Assembly (NCBI GenBank): GCA_013791935.1
Contig: VMSV01000048.1
Location: 1 to 43,694, forward strand
Direction: 5' to 3'
From: Desulfobacteraceae bacterium
GTDB taxonomy: Bacteria > Desulfobacterota > Desulfobacteria > Desulfobacterales > UBA5616
Length of the DNA stretch: 43,694 bases
Part shown: positions 1-12,376 of the stretch, piece after piece
Layout of the letters: each line of letters opens with the position of its first letter
Position numbering within the stretch: position 1 is the stretch's first letter
The notes under the pieces: model-generated
Told to the model about the DNA's origin: nothing
The model's input: the letters and a program-made list of their open reading frames with translations, nothing else
The model's database searches: none
Made by a program: the position numbers and the translations under genes

Positions 1-347
1 CGAAAATCGATAAGATCCTTTCCAAGGTCGGAATTGCCGTTGAGAAGAGCTCCGTTGAGCTTCTTGTATCTTTCCATATTGTCATGGGAAAAAGCGATTT
101 TCTCTTCAAAGACCTTCTGATCTTTTTCGATGGCGTGAATCCCGTCGATATTCATTCTTTCACTGAGCAGGGCCTGAACCATGGCCGCCGAGACCTGCTG
201 CTGGGGAACGTGCATACTTGGGATCTCATTATAAGTGTTTGCCATAGCCTTGAATCGGGTAATCAGGACCGCCGATAACCCCGTAATAAGAAGAGAGAGG
301 ACGACGGTCATTAAAATGAGTCTTTGTTTTATGGTTAAATTCTTCAT
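1..347 (-). CDS. Methyl-accepting chemotaxis protein, N-terminal part (cut by window edge)
   Basis: Reading leftward from an ATG at 347, the frame stays open to the window edge (about 115 residues). The start is supported by AAAGGA a few bases upstream. The protein begins with a short basic stretch (MKNLTIKQRL) and one strongly hydrophobic segment (about residues 11-30). A periplasmic-looking helical region with many Q, E and K follows. This is the usual beginning of a transmembrane chemoreceptor with a four-helix-bundle sensor. It lies 54 bp downstream of cheW on the same strand, with no terminator between them, so the two are probably cotranscribed. The HAMP and signalling domains would lie outside the window, so the class assignment rests on the N-terminus and the cheW neighbour. 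Confidence 0.72.
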   Translation of the reverse strand, partial: MKNLTIKQRLILMTVVLSLLITGLSAVLITRFKAMANTYNEIPSMHVPQQQVSAAMVQALLSERMNIDGIHAIEKDQKVFEEKIAFSHDNMERYKKLNGALLNGNSDLGKDLIDF

Positions 348-401
348 AGCTTTCCTTTCAAAAATACAATCCGTCCGTAGGAGGGCAGGTTAGGGTACTT
401 A

Positions 402-908
402 TCAGATGGACTTTTCAAGAGTCATGATTTCAGCATTGTTCAATACTTTGTCTATATCCAGAAGTATCCTGACCTTCCCGTCGTTTTTGGCCATGCCGAG
501 GATGTATTCCGTATTGAGTTTTGCTCCGAAATCCGGAGTTTGCTCAATATCATCCCCTTTAATGTTCATGACCTCTGAAACAGCATCCACGACAACCCCC
601 ATGAGGATGGTCCCGATCTGGCCTTCCACTTCCACAACAATAACGCAAGTTCTTTCCGTATATTCGTCTTGAGGCATGCTGAAACGAATCCTTAAATCAA
701 TAACAGGAATCACCTTCCCCCGAAGGTTGATCACCCCTTTGACAAAAGTAGGGGTTTTCGGTACAGGGGTAATATCCATCATGCCGATGATTTCTTTGAT
801 TTTTAATATTCCAATACCGTACTCTTCCTGGTCCAGGCTGAAAGTCAGGTATTTGCCTTCGTTTTTTCCTGTTATCGCGGTAGTTTGGTCGATTGCCGGT
901 AAGCCCAT
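402..908 (-). CDS. cheW: Chemotaxis coupling protein CheW
   Basis: A 168-residue single CheW domain, the normal length for the family. CheW is a cytoplasmic scaffold that links chemoreceptors to the histidine kinase CheA. Recognisable pieces are the first beta strand (YLTFSLDQEEYGIGILKIKE), the central VKGVINLRGKVIPVIDLR motif around residues 57-74, and the C-terminal ILGMAKNDGKVRILLDIDKVL segment. The ATG at 908 has GGAGGG at good spacing upstream. It is the first gene of a two-gene unit with the receptor at 1-347. A sigma-28-like promoter lies 67-93 bp upstream of the start, which fits a flagellar/chemotaxis regulon. No cheA or flagellar genes are in the window, so this is a satellite chemotaxis locus. 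Confidence 0.95.
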   Translation of the reverse strand: MGLPAIDQTTAITGKNEGKYLTFSLDQEEYGIGILKIKEIIGMMDITPVPKTPTFVKGVINLRGKVIPVIDLRIRFSMPQDEYTERTCVIVVEVEGQIGTILMGVVVDAVSEVMNIKGDDIEQTPDFGAKLNTEYILGMAKNDGKVRILLDIDKVLNNAEIMTLEKSI

Positions 909-974
909 GGGGTCCCTCCATATGGTTAAGAAAATAAATAGATATTCTATTTCTAATTTTAAATTTTAGTTATT

Positions 975-1001
975 GCATCGGCAATTTTAGGGGAAACTTA
1001 A
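975..1001 (-). promoter_or_regulatory. Sigma-28 (FliA)-type promoter of cheW-receptor unit
   Basis: On the minus strand the sequence reads TTAAGTTT, an 11-base spacer, then GCCGATGC. The established FliA consensus is TAAAGTTT-N11-GCCGATAA, so 13 of 16 positions match with exact spacing. It faces cheW, leaving an untranslated leader of roughly 55-60 bases. The match and gene context agree, but activity is inferred. Confidence 0.7.
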
Positions 1002-1084
1002 ATGAAAAACTCAAAGGATCTAAATAAGTTTAAATAATTTTTGGAATTTTCGGCGTGAAAAGAGGGGAGTTTTAAGTAAGCAGC

Positions 1085-1507
1085 TTACATAAAGGGAAGG
1101 GGTTTCCCGGTTCGATAGCAAAGGGCTTGGCAGGTGGCAATCAACCTGCCCTGGGAATCCGTCACCCGGATATCATAACCGGCTGTTTTGCGAGTACTGC
1201 TGATTTCCCGGGCAATGGCTTTAAGCCGGGCTTTTTCACGGGGCCCTGCTATATAAGTCACATTCACATTCAGGGCCACGGCCAGGGTGCCGTGGGTTTG
1301 GCAGGCGATCTGGAAAGCTTCGTCCATCAGGGAAAAAATGGCGCCACCGTGGGCCGTACCAAACAGATTGTTCATGGTTTGAGGATCATATACAAACTCC
1401 ACCTCTGAATAACCCTCATCCACGGCTTTCAGCTCAAAACCCATGGTGGCCGAAAAGTTTTCTTGTGCGGCGGCTTTGAACAGTGCGGCTTTTAGGGTTT
1501 CATCCAT
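1085..1507 (-). CDS. PaaI-type hotdog-fold acyl-CoA thioesterase
   Basis: A 140-residue protein of the PaaI/4HBT thioesterase family, which hydrolyses acyl- or aryl-CoA thioesters in the cytoplasm. The diagnostic hotdog motif is present around residues 53-68: HGGAIFSLMDEAFQIA, with the HGG turn and the catalytic-position Asp on the central helix. The following strands (ALNVNVTYIAGPREKARLKA) and the terminal GRLIATCQALCYR segment are typical. The gene stands alone, divergent from the nucleotidyltransferase-like gene at 1695, so context does not indicate the substrate. Family assignment is firm; the specific substrate is unknown. Confidence 0.88.
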   Translation of the reverse strand: MDETLKAALFKAAAQENFSATMGFELKAVDEGYSEVEFVYDPQTMNNLFGTAHGGAIFSLMDEAFQIACQTHGTLAVALNVNVTYIAGPREKARLKAIAREISSTRKTAGYDIRVTDSQGRLIATCQALCYRTGKPLPFM

Positions 1508-1541
1508 AACCTAACCTTAGCCTTTTGAGAATCGGGTTGCA

Positions 1542-1564
1542 ATGGAAATTTTTCATATTTCCAT
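1542..1564. repeat. Short inverted repeat in divergent intergenic region
   Basis: ATGGAAAT (1542-1549) and ATTTCCAT (1557-1564) form a perfect 8-bp inverted repeat with a 7-base spacer. It lies 35 bp upstream of the thioesterase gene in the AT-rich 187-bp gap between two divergent genes. The spacing and position suit an operator, but a chance occurrence in AT-rich DNA is possible. Confidence 0.35.
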
Positions 1565-1694
1565 AAACCCTTTCCAGGATATTAATCCATTAAATTCATT
1601 TTATAATCCATGAAATTCTGATATATGGAGTGCACAACAGGCCCACCTTTATGAGCAATCGAATCAAGCTGAAATCAAACGGGAGTGAATTGCG

Positions 1695-2669
1695 ATGATC
1701 AGTGTTGTTGTCATGGCAGGGTATCAAAACAAGCGCGAAGTCAAACGATACAGTAAAATTGTTGCGGAGAATTACGGGGAAGCTTTTATTGAAAGCGGGT
1801 ATAAGCCTTTACGGGAATTCACCATTTACGACAAGGGCCAAACCGTTTCAAAACCCCTGATCCAATTCACCCTTGAAAAGCTTTTTGATATTGATGAAGT
1901 GGAGGATATTGTCATCGTCGGGCACCAGATGCTCCTGGAGCAAAAGTTGGGGGATGTTTTGCAGCATGCAGGAAAACCATGCGTGATCATCAATCAGAAC
2001 AAACCCCTATCCGAAGATATCATGATGAAATATAATATCGTGCCGGGAAAAGTAAAACATAATTCCATCACGGGAAATATGATCAAGGGCTATGACGCGT
2101 GCATGGCTTCATCGAAAACAAAACACGCGCTTTTTGCGGCAGCCGATTCACCGCTGACCACGCGGGAATTTATCGAGCGATTTATAGAAAAATCAAGCGC
2201 ATACCTGGCTTCATCGGCCATTGTTGTTCCGGTGACCATCATGAAGGATAAAACCGACAAGCTGAACCGCCACCCCTTAAGGCTTATCAACGACACCCCG
2301 AACCCGCTTTCCGGATATACCGACGCCCAGGGCAGGCATGGATTTCGCCTGTCCTCCCTGCTGCTGGCCAATCCCAACCTGTTTGACCTCAATGCCGTGG
2401 ATATGGCCTACAATCTCAGAAAACTTCTCAACCCGAAAATTCAGATCCGTTTGTTTAAAATTACACGCAATCTGGGTTTTTCAAATGTGTATTCTAAATA
2501 TTTCATGAAAAAAGATCTCAGTATTACGGATTGCGAAAAAATAACCTCCATGTTTTTCAACGGGCACTTGTCCATTCTTCCCATGGATGGAGAAGAGGCC
2601 TCCTACGATTATGATGGTACCGAGAAGGAATACAGATTAATCAATGAAATGCTCGAAGGACCAGCCTGA
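1695..2669 (+). CDS. Nucleotidyltransferase-like (GT-A / MobA-like) protein
   Basis: A 324-residue cytoplasmic protein. The ATG at 1695 follows GGGAG at a suitable distance. It opens with a Rossmann-type strand (MISVVVMAGYQNKREVKRYSK), has a GYKPLREF stretch around residues 35-42, and later the strand-turn ALFAAADSPLTTREF (about 145-159). That turn resembles the metal-binding Asp region of sugar-nucleotide and MobA-type NTP transferases. The C-terminal third is not recognised. The family-level call is therefore moderate and no substrate can be assigned. The RecB start lies 47 bp downstream on the same strand, so it may share a transcript with recBD, although no functional link is apparent. 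Its position where recC is often found is notable, but its sequence is unrelated to RecC. Confidence 0.6.
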   Translation: MISVVVMAGYQNKREVKRYSKIVAENYGEAFIESGYKPLREFTIYDKGQTVSKPLIQFTLEKLFDIDEVEDIVIVGHQMLLEQKLGDVLQHAGKPCVIINQNKPLSEDIMMKYNIVPGKVKHNSITGNMIKGYDACMASSKTKHALFAAADSPLTTREFIERFIEKSSAYLASSAIVVPVTIMKDKTDKLNRHPLRLINDTPNPLSGYTDAQGRHGFRLSSLLLANPNLFDLNAVDMAYNLRKLLNPKIQIRLFKITRNLGFSNVYSKYFMKKDLSITDCEKITSMFFNGHLSILPMDGEEASYDYDGTEKEYRLINEMLEGPA

Positions 2670-2716
2670 AGCCATGGGTTATTAAAAATGCGGGCTCCCA
2701 ATTGAATCATACCGGC

Positions 2717-6316
<3,600 letters not shown>

Positions 6317-6360
6317 TATTGTAATAACAGATTGTTTAACTTGATTAATTAAAGTATGAA

Positions 6361-8211
6361 ATGAACGAAATAGACAGACTTTATCATCAGGAAATTATCC
6401 GCCCCATAGACTTTCATTTTGCTCTGTTTCTGGGGGGGTTGTCCGGGTCCGCAAGTTTTCCAGTGATGCTTGCAGGAGCCCTGACAAGCCATGCCACCGG
6501 CAGTAAACATGTCTGTCTTTATCTTCCGGATTATGCGGAAAAAAATTTGGGGGTCTCAAAGGATGGGCATCAAAGCCTTCAATGTCCAGGGCTTGCCCAA
6601 TGGCGAAAAACCCTTCGGGAATGCTCGCTTGTGGGTTTCCCCGGGGAAGTCAAACCCCTGATTCTGGATCATCAGGACAGGCTCTACTTGTACCGGTACT
6701 GGGAATATGAAACCATTCTGGCGGATGAAATTAGAAAAAGAGCCGAGTCGAGCCTGTTGCCCGTGGATATGGAAAGACTTAAAAACAGCCTGAGCAGGCT
6801 TTTTCCGGAATTTCGGGAAACAGGCCAAGACCTCCAGGCCATGGCAGCCGTGATCGCGGCGTATAAAAAAATATGTATTATTACCGGTGGTCCCGGGACC
6901 GGCAAAACCACTACGGTGGGTAAAATCCTTGCGGTGCTCCTGGAACAACCCGGGGCCGGTGATTTAAAAATATGCCTTACAGCGCCAACGGGCAAGGCAG
7001 CGGTTCGACTGGGCGAATCCATCCGTTCCCTGAAGGCCTCCCTGGACATCTCCCCGGACCTGCTCAAAGCTTTTCCGGATACCCCTTCAACCATACATCG
7101 GCTTCTGGGATCCATCTCCCGATCCTCCTATTTCCGGCATGATAAAAACAACCCTTTACATGCGGATATTGTGGTTGTTGATGAAGCATCCATGGTGGAT
7201 GCGGCTTTAATGGCCAAGCTACTTCAGGCTGTGCCGGATCATGCAAGGCTGATTCTCATGGGAGACAAGGATCAACTGGCCTCCATTGAAGCCGGTTCTG
7301 TTCTCGGGGATATCTGCTCAGGAGACTATTCAGAGGATGTTTCCACTCACTGGAGTAGGTTCATGGGCAATGCCGGTCATGCCGATGATTCCCTTGATCA
7401 TCACCAGCATGGAAATCATCCTGAAAATGAACTTTCCTCCTGTATTGTGCAACTCAGCCGGAATTACCGCTTCGGGGAGAACCACATTCTGGAAGGATTA
7501 AGCCGGGCTGTAAAAGAAGGCGACTTTGAAAAGTTCAAGTATGTTTCAATATCCTCATCAGACCCCTGTCTTCGGATTTCCCCCATGGTGATGAATAAAG
7601 CTTTTCGGGATGAATTAAAAGAAAGGATCATTGAAGGGTATGATCCGTTTTTGAAGGCCGGGGATGTGGAACAAGCTCTCGCTCTTTTCAGCGGGTTCAG
7701 AATACTCTGTGCTGTAAACAAAGGCTCGTTGGGGATCGAAGGTATCAACCGGTTTGCTGAATCTATTTTCGCCAGCAGGGGATTGATTCGTCCGGACAGG
7801 GAATTCTATTCCGGCAGGCCTGTTCTGATTATGGAAAATGACTATTCACTTTCCCTTTTTAATGGGGACACGGGTTTGATCTGGAAGGAAAAGGATGTCC
7901 CTGAAGAGGATGCCCATGCGTATTTTCCAGACCAAGAAGGTCGTTTAAGGCGAATTTCCCCCCAGCGGCTTCCCAGGCATGAAACCGCCTATGCCATGAC
8001 CATCCATAAATCCCAGGGTTCTGAATTTGAATCCGTGCTTATGGTGCTGCCGGGAAACGATTCCCCGGGTTTGACCCGTGAACTCCTCTACACCGGCATC
8101 ACCCGGGCAAGATCAAAGTTGACCCTTTGGGCGAATGACGCCTTGCTGAAATCAGCCCTTTCAAGAAAAATTCAAAGGTACTCAGGACTTCATGAGAAGC
8201 TTTGGAAATAG
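6361..8211 (+). CDS. recD: Exodeoxyribonuclease V alpha subunit RecD
   Basis: A 616-residue SF1B helicase, close to E. coli RecD in length. RecD is the 5'-3' motor of RecBCD. Walker A GGPGTGKT is at residues 176-183. It is followed by APTGKAAVRL, the STIHRLLG segment, Walker B VVVDEASMVD, GDKDQLASIEAGSVLGD and the C-terminal AMTIHKSQGSEFESVLMVLP and LLYTGITRARSKL motifs. The N-terminal 150 residues match the RecB-interacting region in position. An insert of about 45 residues between GDICSG and LSRNYRF contains a His/Asp-rich patch (HADDSLDHHQHGNH) that looks like a surface loop. The start at 6361 lacks a strong Shine-Dalgarno sequence, suggesting coupling to recB. The gene ends 8 bp from the convergent pgi stop codon. 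Confidence 0.95.
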   Translation: MNEIDRLYHQEIIRPIDFHFALFLGGLSGSASFPVMLAGALTSHATGSKHVCLYLPDYAEKNLGVSKDGHQSLQCPGLAQWRKTLRECSLVGFPGEVKPLILDHQDRLYLYRYWEYETILADEIRKRAESSLLPVDMERLKNSLSRLFPEFRETGQDLQAMAAVIAAYKKICIITGGPGTGKTTTVGKILAVLLEQPGAGDLKICLTAPTGKAAVRLGESIRSLKASLDISPDLLKAFPDTPSTIHRLLGSISRSSYFRHDKNNPLHADIVVVDEASMVDAALMAKLLQAVPDHARLILMGDKDQLASIEAGSVLGDICSGDYSEDVSTHWSRFMGNAGHADDSLDHHQHGNHPENELSSCIVQLSRNYRFGENHILEGLSRAVKEGDFEKFKYVSISSSDPCLRISPMVMNKAFRDELKERIIEGYDPFLKAGDVEQALALFSGFRILCAVNKGSLGIEGINRFAESIFASRGLIRPDREFYSGRPVLIMENDYSLSLFNGDTGLIWKEKDVPEEDAHAYFPDQEGRLRRISPQRLPRHETAYAMTIHKSQGSEFESVLMVLPGNDSPGLTRELLYTGITRARSKLTLWANDALLKSALSRKIQRYSGLHEKLWK

Positions 8212-8219
8212 CCGAAGAC

Positions 8220-9842
8220 CTATACTTTGCCCTGGTATAGCATATTCAGATATGCCCCGGAAATGGAATCCGCATTCTTAAAATCATATTCGGGATGGTT
8301 GTTTTTCTCCGCCATTTCGTTTCGAATGGAAGAAGCCATGGTTTTTCCCAGCTCCACCCCGAACTGATCAAAGGGATTGATGCCCCAGATAAAAGCTTCA
8401 AAAACAGTTTTAGCCTCATAAAACGCCAGAAGCTTGCCCACACTCTCCGGTGACAGATCGTTTAAAACCAGAGTGGAGGAGGGCCGGTTTCCCGGAAAAT
8501 GTTTTGCCGGTTGGTCATCGGTTTTTCCCAGAGCCAGAGCTTTGGGCTGGGAAAGTAGGTTGGCCCAGAGTTCCTGGTGGTTGTTCACCCCTTTGCAGGT
8601 GGACTTGAAATCTTCATATTGAGTGCGAATCACGCCGATAAAATCAATGGGGAAGGGCCGACCCTGATGGGCCAGTTGAAAAAAAGAATGCTGGGCATTG
8701 GTTCCGGGTTCGCCGAAGATAATGGTTCCCGTGGTTTGATTCAGAAAGTCACCATCTGCCGTAACCGATTTACCATTGCTTTCCATATTGAGCTGCTGAA
8801 TATGGGGGGCAAGCTTTGCCAGGGGAGAGGCATAGGGAATGATGGCCTGGGCAGGATAGGCCAGAAAATTGTTGTTCCAGATGGATAAAAGAGCGGCGAT
8901 CATGGGGGCGTTTTCAAACACCTTTGCCCGGGCCGCGTGAATATCCATCTGTTCGGCGCCCTTTAAAAACCTCTCGTAGATCTCATAGCCCAGAACCAAG
9001 CTCAGGGGTAGCCCTCCCACGGCAGAGGTCACGCTGTAACGTCCGCCGATGAAATCAAACATATGAAACGATTCAAGAATCTCTGCATCGGGGTCGTCGC
9101 CCGGGCTGCCTTTGGCCGTAACCGCCACCACATGGCGTTTGGGATCCAGGTGATTTTGAATCATGTGGGCATTGACAAGGTTGGTGTTGGCCAGGGTTTC
9201 GGTGGTGGTGTAGCTTTTGGAAACAATGACCCACAGGGTAGCTTCCAGGTTTATCTCTCTGATGATTTGGGAGAAGTTCTGAATATCCACATTGGAGAGG
9301 TAGTGGATTTTGATTAATCCATCTGAAAACCCATTTAATGCGGTGGAAACAAATTCAGTCCCAAGGTAGGACCCCCCAATGCCCACCACAACCACATGTC
9401 GAAAAGGTTTTCCGGTGGATCCTGTGACTTGGCCTGACCGGACTTTTTCCGAAAATAGCTTGATTTTATCCCTTTGTTCGGCCATGTCGGGCAGAATATC
9501 CTTGCCATCCACACATACAGGATCTTTTGAAAACTGCCGGGTAGCGGTATGAAGGGCAGCGCGATTCTCGGTAGTATTGACTTTTTCTCCGGAAACCATG
9601 GCATTAAACTGCTCCTGCAGCTGTTTTTCCACTGCCAGTTCAAACAGCAGAGACATCACTTCACGGTTCACCCGCTGGCGAGAGAAATCAAAAAACAGAC
9701 TCAAAGTTTTCAGGGAAAAATGCTTCAACCGGTCTTTCTGTTCAACCAGATGGGCCAAATGATTTTCAGGAGACGTCATGGCTTTTGCCTGTTCTTCAAG
9801 CTTTTTCCACACCGTCAAATTTTCGAGGCTGATCCGGGGCAT
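8220..9842 (-). CDS. pgi: Glucose-6-phosphate isomerase
   Basis: Interconverts glucose 6-phosphate and fructose 6-phosphate in glycolysis/gluconeogenesis. The protein has 540 residues (E. coli Pgi has 549). It carries VVVVGIGGSYLGTEFV at the sugar-phosphate site, the GRYSVTSAVGGLPLSLVLG segment, NMESNGKSV, the GTNAQHSFFQL loop with the catalytic-region His, and the C-terminal signature IWGINPFDQFGVELGK. The frame is open to a GTG at 9896, but the ATG at 9842 follows GGAGGG at ideal spacing and begins where the fold begins, so I took the shorter form. It lies 66 bp behind the lipoprotein gene on the same strand and may be read from the lipid-transport operon, without any evident functional tie. 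Confidence 0.96.
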   Translation of the reverse strand: MPRISLENLTVWKKLEEQAKAMTSPENHLAHLVEQKDRLKHFSLKTLSLFFDFSRQRVNREVMSLLFELAVEKQLQEQFNAMVSGEKVNTTENRAALHTATRQFSKDPVCVDGKDILPDMAEQRDKIKLFSEKVRSGQVTGSTGKPFRHVVVVGIGGSYLGTEFVSTALNGFSDGLIKIHYLSNVDIQNFSQIIREINLEATLWVIVSKSYTTTETLANTNLVNAHMIQNHLDPKRHVVAVTAKGSPGDDPDAEILESFHMFDFIGGRYSVTSAVGGLPLSLVLGYEIYERFLKGAEQMDIHAARAKVFENAPMIAALLSIWNNNFLAYPAQAIIPYASPLAKLAPHIQQLNMESNGKSVTADGDFLNQTTGTIIFGEPGTNAQHSFFQLAHQGRPFPIDFIGVIRTQYEDFKSTCKGVNNHQELWANLLSQPKALALGKTDDQPAKHFPGNRPSSTLVLNDLSPESVGKLLAFYEAKTVFEAFIWGINPFDQFGVELGKTMASSIRNEMAEKNNHPEYDFKNADSISGAYLNMLYQGKV

Positions 9843-9908
9843 AAGCCCTCCATGCTTGTCTTTGGTAATAGGTTTATCCGGGGTCAAAAGAACCACGGAA
9901 AAAAGTGT

Positions 9909-10547
9909 TCAGGGTTGCGGTTGCGGCGGTTCCGAAAGAATCCGGTGCAAATCCCTGGTCATGTCATTTGAAACCAAAGCCATGGCCTGGCTCATGGCGC
10001 TGACAAAAGCCCGGGGTGTTTTATCGGCGCAGGAAGTTTCCAGAAAGTAGGATTTTTGAAAAAGGACTCTTTTTGTGACATCCGGCTCGTCCTGTTTTAA
10101 AAGGATCACAGTAATTCCAAGCACGGCTTTCCAGGGTTCTCCGTCTTTTTCATAGAAAGCATCCACGGTGCCGGTGATTAGGTGGGATGTTTTGTAAAGG
10201 CTTTCCGGAGGGAAAACCCCCTGGAACAGGCCGCTTTGTTGAAGATCCCGATTGAGAAAATAGGTAGCAAGGTCTTTTGGATTGGATCGCCATTTTTCAT
10301 AATTATAGTGATTTCTTTGAAAATCTTTTTTCCGAACCACCAGTTTATCCTTATCGTATTCGGGGAAAATCTGAAATCGGTCCATTCTCAGGGATACCGG
10401 AAGTTTAGATAGAGCCGTGATTTTGGGGGACTCATATTCCAGGGTATAATAATTCACTTTCAAGGGTTTTGCCCGGGGGATGGCGCAGCCTGAAAAGAAA
10501 ATCAAGGCAATAACCATAGTACAATAGAATATCTTGTAAGGCTTCAT
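9909..10547 (-). CDS. ABC-type transport auxiliary lipoprotein (PqiC/DUF330-like)
   Basis: A 212-residue lipoprotein. It has a short basic N-terminus, a hydrophobic core and a lipobox ending FFSGC at residues 17-21, where lipidation of the cysteine is expected. The mature part has alternating beta-strand character (YYTLEY, LPVSLRMDRFQI, HLITGTVDAFYEKDG, KAVLGITVILL). It ends in an amphipathic helix (AFVSAMSQAMALVSNDMTRDLHRIL), as in the ABC_trans_aux family that accompanies MCE proteins. GGAG lies just upstream of the ATG. As the fourth gene of the MlaE-MlaF-MlaD set, it probably forms the outer-membrane end of the lipid-transport path, taking the place of MlaC/MlaA, which are absent here. 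The exact subfamily is uncertain. Confidence 0.8.
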   Translation of the reverse strand: MKPYKIFYCTMVIALIFFSGCAIPRAKPLKVNYYTLEYESPKITALSKLPVSLRMDRFQIFPEYDKDKLVVRKKDFQRNHYNYEKWRSNPKDLATYFLNRDLQQSGLFQGVFPPESLYKTSHLITGTVDAFYEKDGEPWKAVLGITVILLKQDEPDVTKRVLFQKSYFLETSCADKTPRAFVSAMSQAMALVSNDMTRDLHRILSEPPQPQP

Positions 10548-10582
10548 AAAGAATCTCCAAAAAAAGGTGTCTGCCTGGAAGG

Positions 10583-11554
10583 TTATTTTTCCTCCGGCAA
10601 GGGCTTGCTGAAGATGAGTGACGACGGTTGATCGGCGACTTGTTCCATGGTTCTATTGAGATTCCGGCTGGCCTGTTCCAGGTTCTGAAGGGTGACTGTG
10701 ATCTGCCGTTGAATCAATTGCAGGGTCTCATCGGTATTATCCATCAGGTCAGCGCCATTGGATAGAAACAGGTTGGCTTTTTCCATGGATGCGGCAAAGT
10801 TTTTCAGGGCTCGGGATATTTCATCCTCATTGTCCATGGCAATCCGGTCCAGCCTGTGAACCGTGTCGTTCATACTGTTAATGAGCACTTCCAGGGATTT
10901 TCCAGAGGATTTTGTGGTTTCCATCAGGGCTTGCCATTGGTCCGGGCTGAGGATTTGCTCAAGTTTTTTCAAAGTGCTTTGAATATTATCTGAAATCTGT
11001 TTCATTTGAAGATCATTCATGGAGGTATTAATGGCATCCAGGGTGGACTTGGCCCGGTCTGATATGCCCTTGACATCCAGTGAGTTGAGTTGCATCAGAA
11101 TGTTTTCGAGGGAATCAAAAGTTCTCTTCAGGTCCGATGGCTTGGTGGCGACCACAGGATGATTCGGCTTAAAGGACAGCCCGGGTGAAGAATCCCGCTC
11201 ATCCGTGGTTTTCGTGTCAAGCTCTACAAACATGATCCCCGTGATTCCCACGGATTTCAACTGGGCCACTATGTTTTTGTTTAACTGCAAATCCTGATCG
11301 GTTTTCATAAGCACTTCAATCAGCGTATTGTCCGGCGCCACCTGAATGGATTCCACACGGCCCACGCTCACTCCCCGGTACTTCACCGGAGAATCCTTGT
11401 CCAGGCCCTGAACCGATTCATCAAAATAAGCCGCATAAATTTTACCTTCCTTCAGGAAATCCGAAAGCCCGAAATACAGGATCATGGAAACAATGATGAT
11501 CAGACCTGCAATAACGAATAAGCCAACGCTGAATTTTGCGGATTTTGAAGCCAT
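10583..11554 (-). CDS. mlaD: MCE-domain lipid-transport protein MlaD
   Basis: A 323-residue periplasmic substrate-binding component of an Mla-type transporter. A single N-terminal transmembrane segment (FSVGLFVIAGLIIIVSMIL, about residues 8-26) anchors it in the inner membrane. The MCE domain spans about residues 38-115 and shows the family core DSPVKYRGVSVGRVESIQ. The C-terminal 170 residues are mostly helical with coiled-coil spacing (ILMQLNSLDVKG, IQSTLKKLEQIL, LLSNG-like and LQLIQRQITVTLQNLEQ). They are longer than in E. coli MlaD (183 residues) and more like the extended MCE proteins that build periplasmic tunnels. It sits between mlaF and the auxiliary lipoprotein with short gaps, clearly one operon. 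Confidence 0.9.
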   Translation of the reverse strand: MASKSAKFSVGLFVIAGLIIIVSMILYFGLSDFLKEGKIYAAYFDESVQGLDKDSPVKYRGVSVGRVESIQVAPDNTLIEVLMKTDQDLQLNKNIVAQLKSVGITGIMFVELDTKTTDERDSSPGLSFKPNHPVVATKPSDLKRTFDSLENILMQLNSLDVKGISDRAKSTLDAINTSMNDLQMKQISDNIQSTLKKLEQILSPDQWQALMETTKSSGKSLEVLINSMNDTVHRLDRIAMDNEDEISRALKNFAASMEKANLFLSNGADLMDNTDETLQLIQRQITVTLQNLEQASRNLNRTMEQVADQPSSLIFSKPLPEEK

Positions 11555-11614
11555 ATGTTTACTCTTTTCAATCAGGCCGTAACGCCATGATCACCCGAAA
11601 ATGGATGGATTGTT

Positions 11615-12370
11615 TCAGATTTGAATTCCACTGTTAAAAAACTTGCGTACCAGAGGGTTTTCATGGGTTTCCTTTAATACGGCAGGGTTTCCCTGGGCGA
11701 TAATCCCCTTGGTTTCCTTATCCAGCATGATGACCCGTTGTGCAATTCTGAATATGCTGTCAAGTTCGTGGGTGACGATCACGATGGTGGTGCCGACACT
11801 CCGGTTGATGCGCAAAATGAGCTCATCGATTTCAGCAGTGGTGATGGGATCAAGTCCGGCAGAAGGTTCGTCAAGGAATAGAATGTCCGGACTTAAGGCA
11901 AGGGCTCGGGCCAACCCGGCTCTTTTTTTCATCCCTCCGCTGAGTTGGGAAGGCAGATGATTTTCAAAGCCTTCCAGATCCACCTGTTTTAGTTTCAAAC
12001 GCACTATTTTTTCAACTGCTTTTTTAGAGAGGGAGGAATATTCCAGTATGGGAAGTGCGATATTGTCAAAGAGACTCATGGACCCGAGAAGCCCGCTGCT
12101 TTGGAAAAGAACCCCGATGGTTTTCAGATAGGCATGGAATTCGGCCTCACTGCAGGAGGTGATATCTATGCCTTTGATGAGGACATGACCTGAAAACGGG
12201 GATTCCAACCCGATGATCTGCCGGAGCAGGGTGCTTTTCCCGCAACCACTGCCTCCTAAAATCACAAACACTTCTCCTTGGGTCACGTGGAAGTCAATAT
12301 TTTCCAGGATGGTTTTTTCACCATATCCTGCGGAGAGTTTTTTTACCTCTATGATAACATTCGGGCTCAC
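11615..12370 (-). CDS. mlaF: Mla-type ABC transporter ATP-binding protein MlaF
   Basis: A 251-residue ABC ATPase that powers the lipid transporter on the cytoplasmic side. Walker A GGSGCGKST is at residues 39-47. The Q-loop follows in VLFQSSGLLGSMSLFDNIALP, with the signature LSGGMKKRAGLARAL, Walker B DILFLDEPSAGLDP and the switch His in IVIVTHELDS. The GMKKRAGLARA form of the signature is characteristic of MlaF. The start is a GTG at 12370, six bases after the mlaE stop, with GGTGA overlapping that stop, so the two genes are translationally close. Confidence 0.95.
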   Translation of the reverse strand: MSPNVIIEVKKLSAGYGEKTILENIDFHVTQGEVFVILGGSGCGKSTLLRQIIGLESPFSGHVLIKGIDITSCSEAEFHAYLKTIGVLFQSSGLLGSMSLFDNIALPILEYSSLSKKAVEKIVRLKLKQVDLEGFENHLPSQLSGGMKKRAGLARALALSPDILFLDEPSAGLDPITTAEIDELILRINRSVGTTIVIVTHELDSIFRIAQRVIMLDKETKGIIAQGNPAVLKETHENPLVRKFFNSGIQI

Positions 12371-12376
12371 AGTGCG

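Noticed and set aside
84-278. 64-residue plus-strand ORF at the left edge
   Set aside because: Antisense to the chemoreceptor N-terminus, which has a good start site and a membrane segment.
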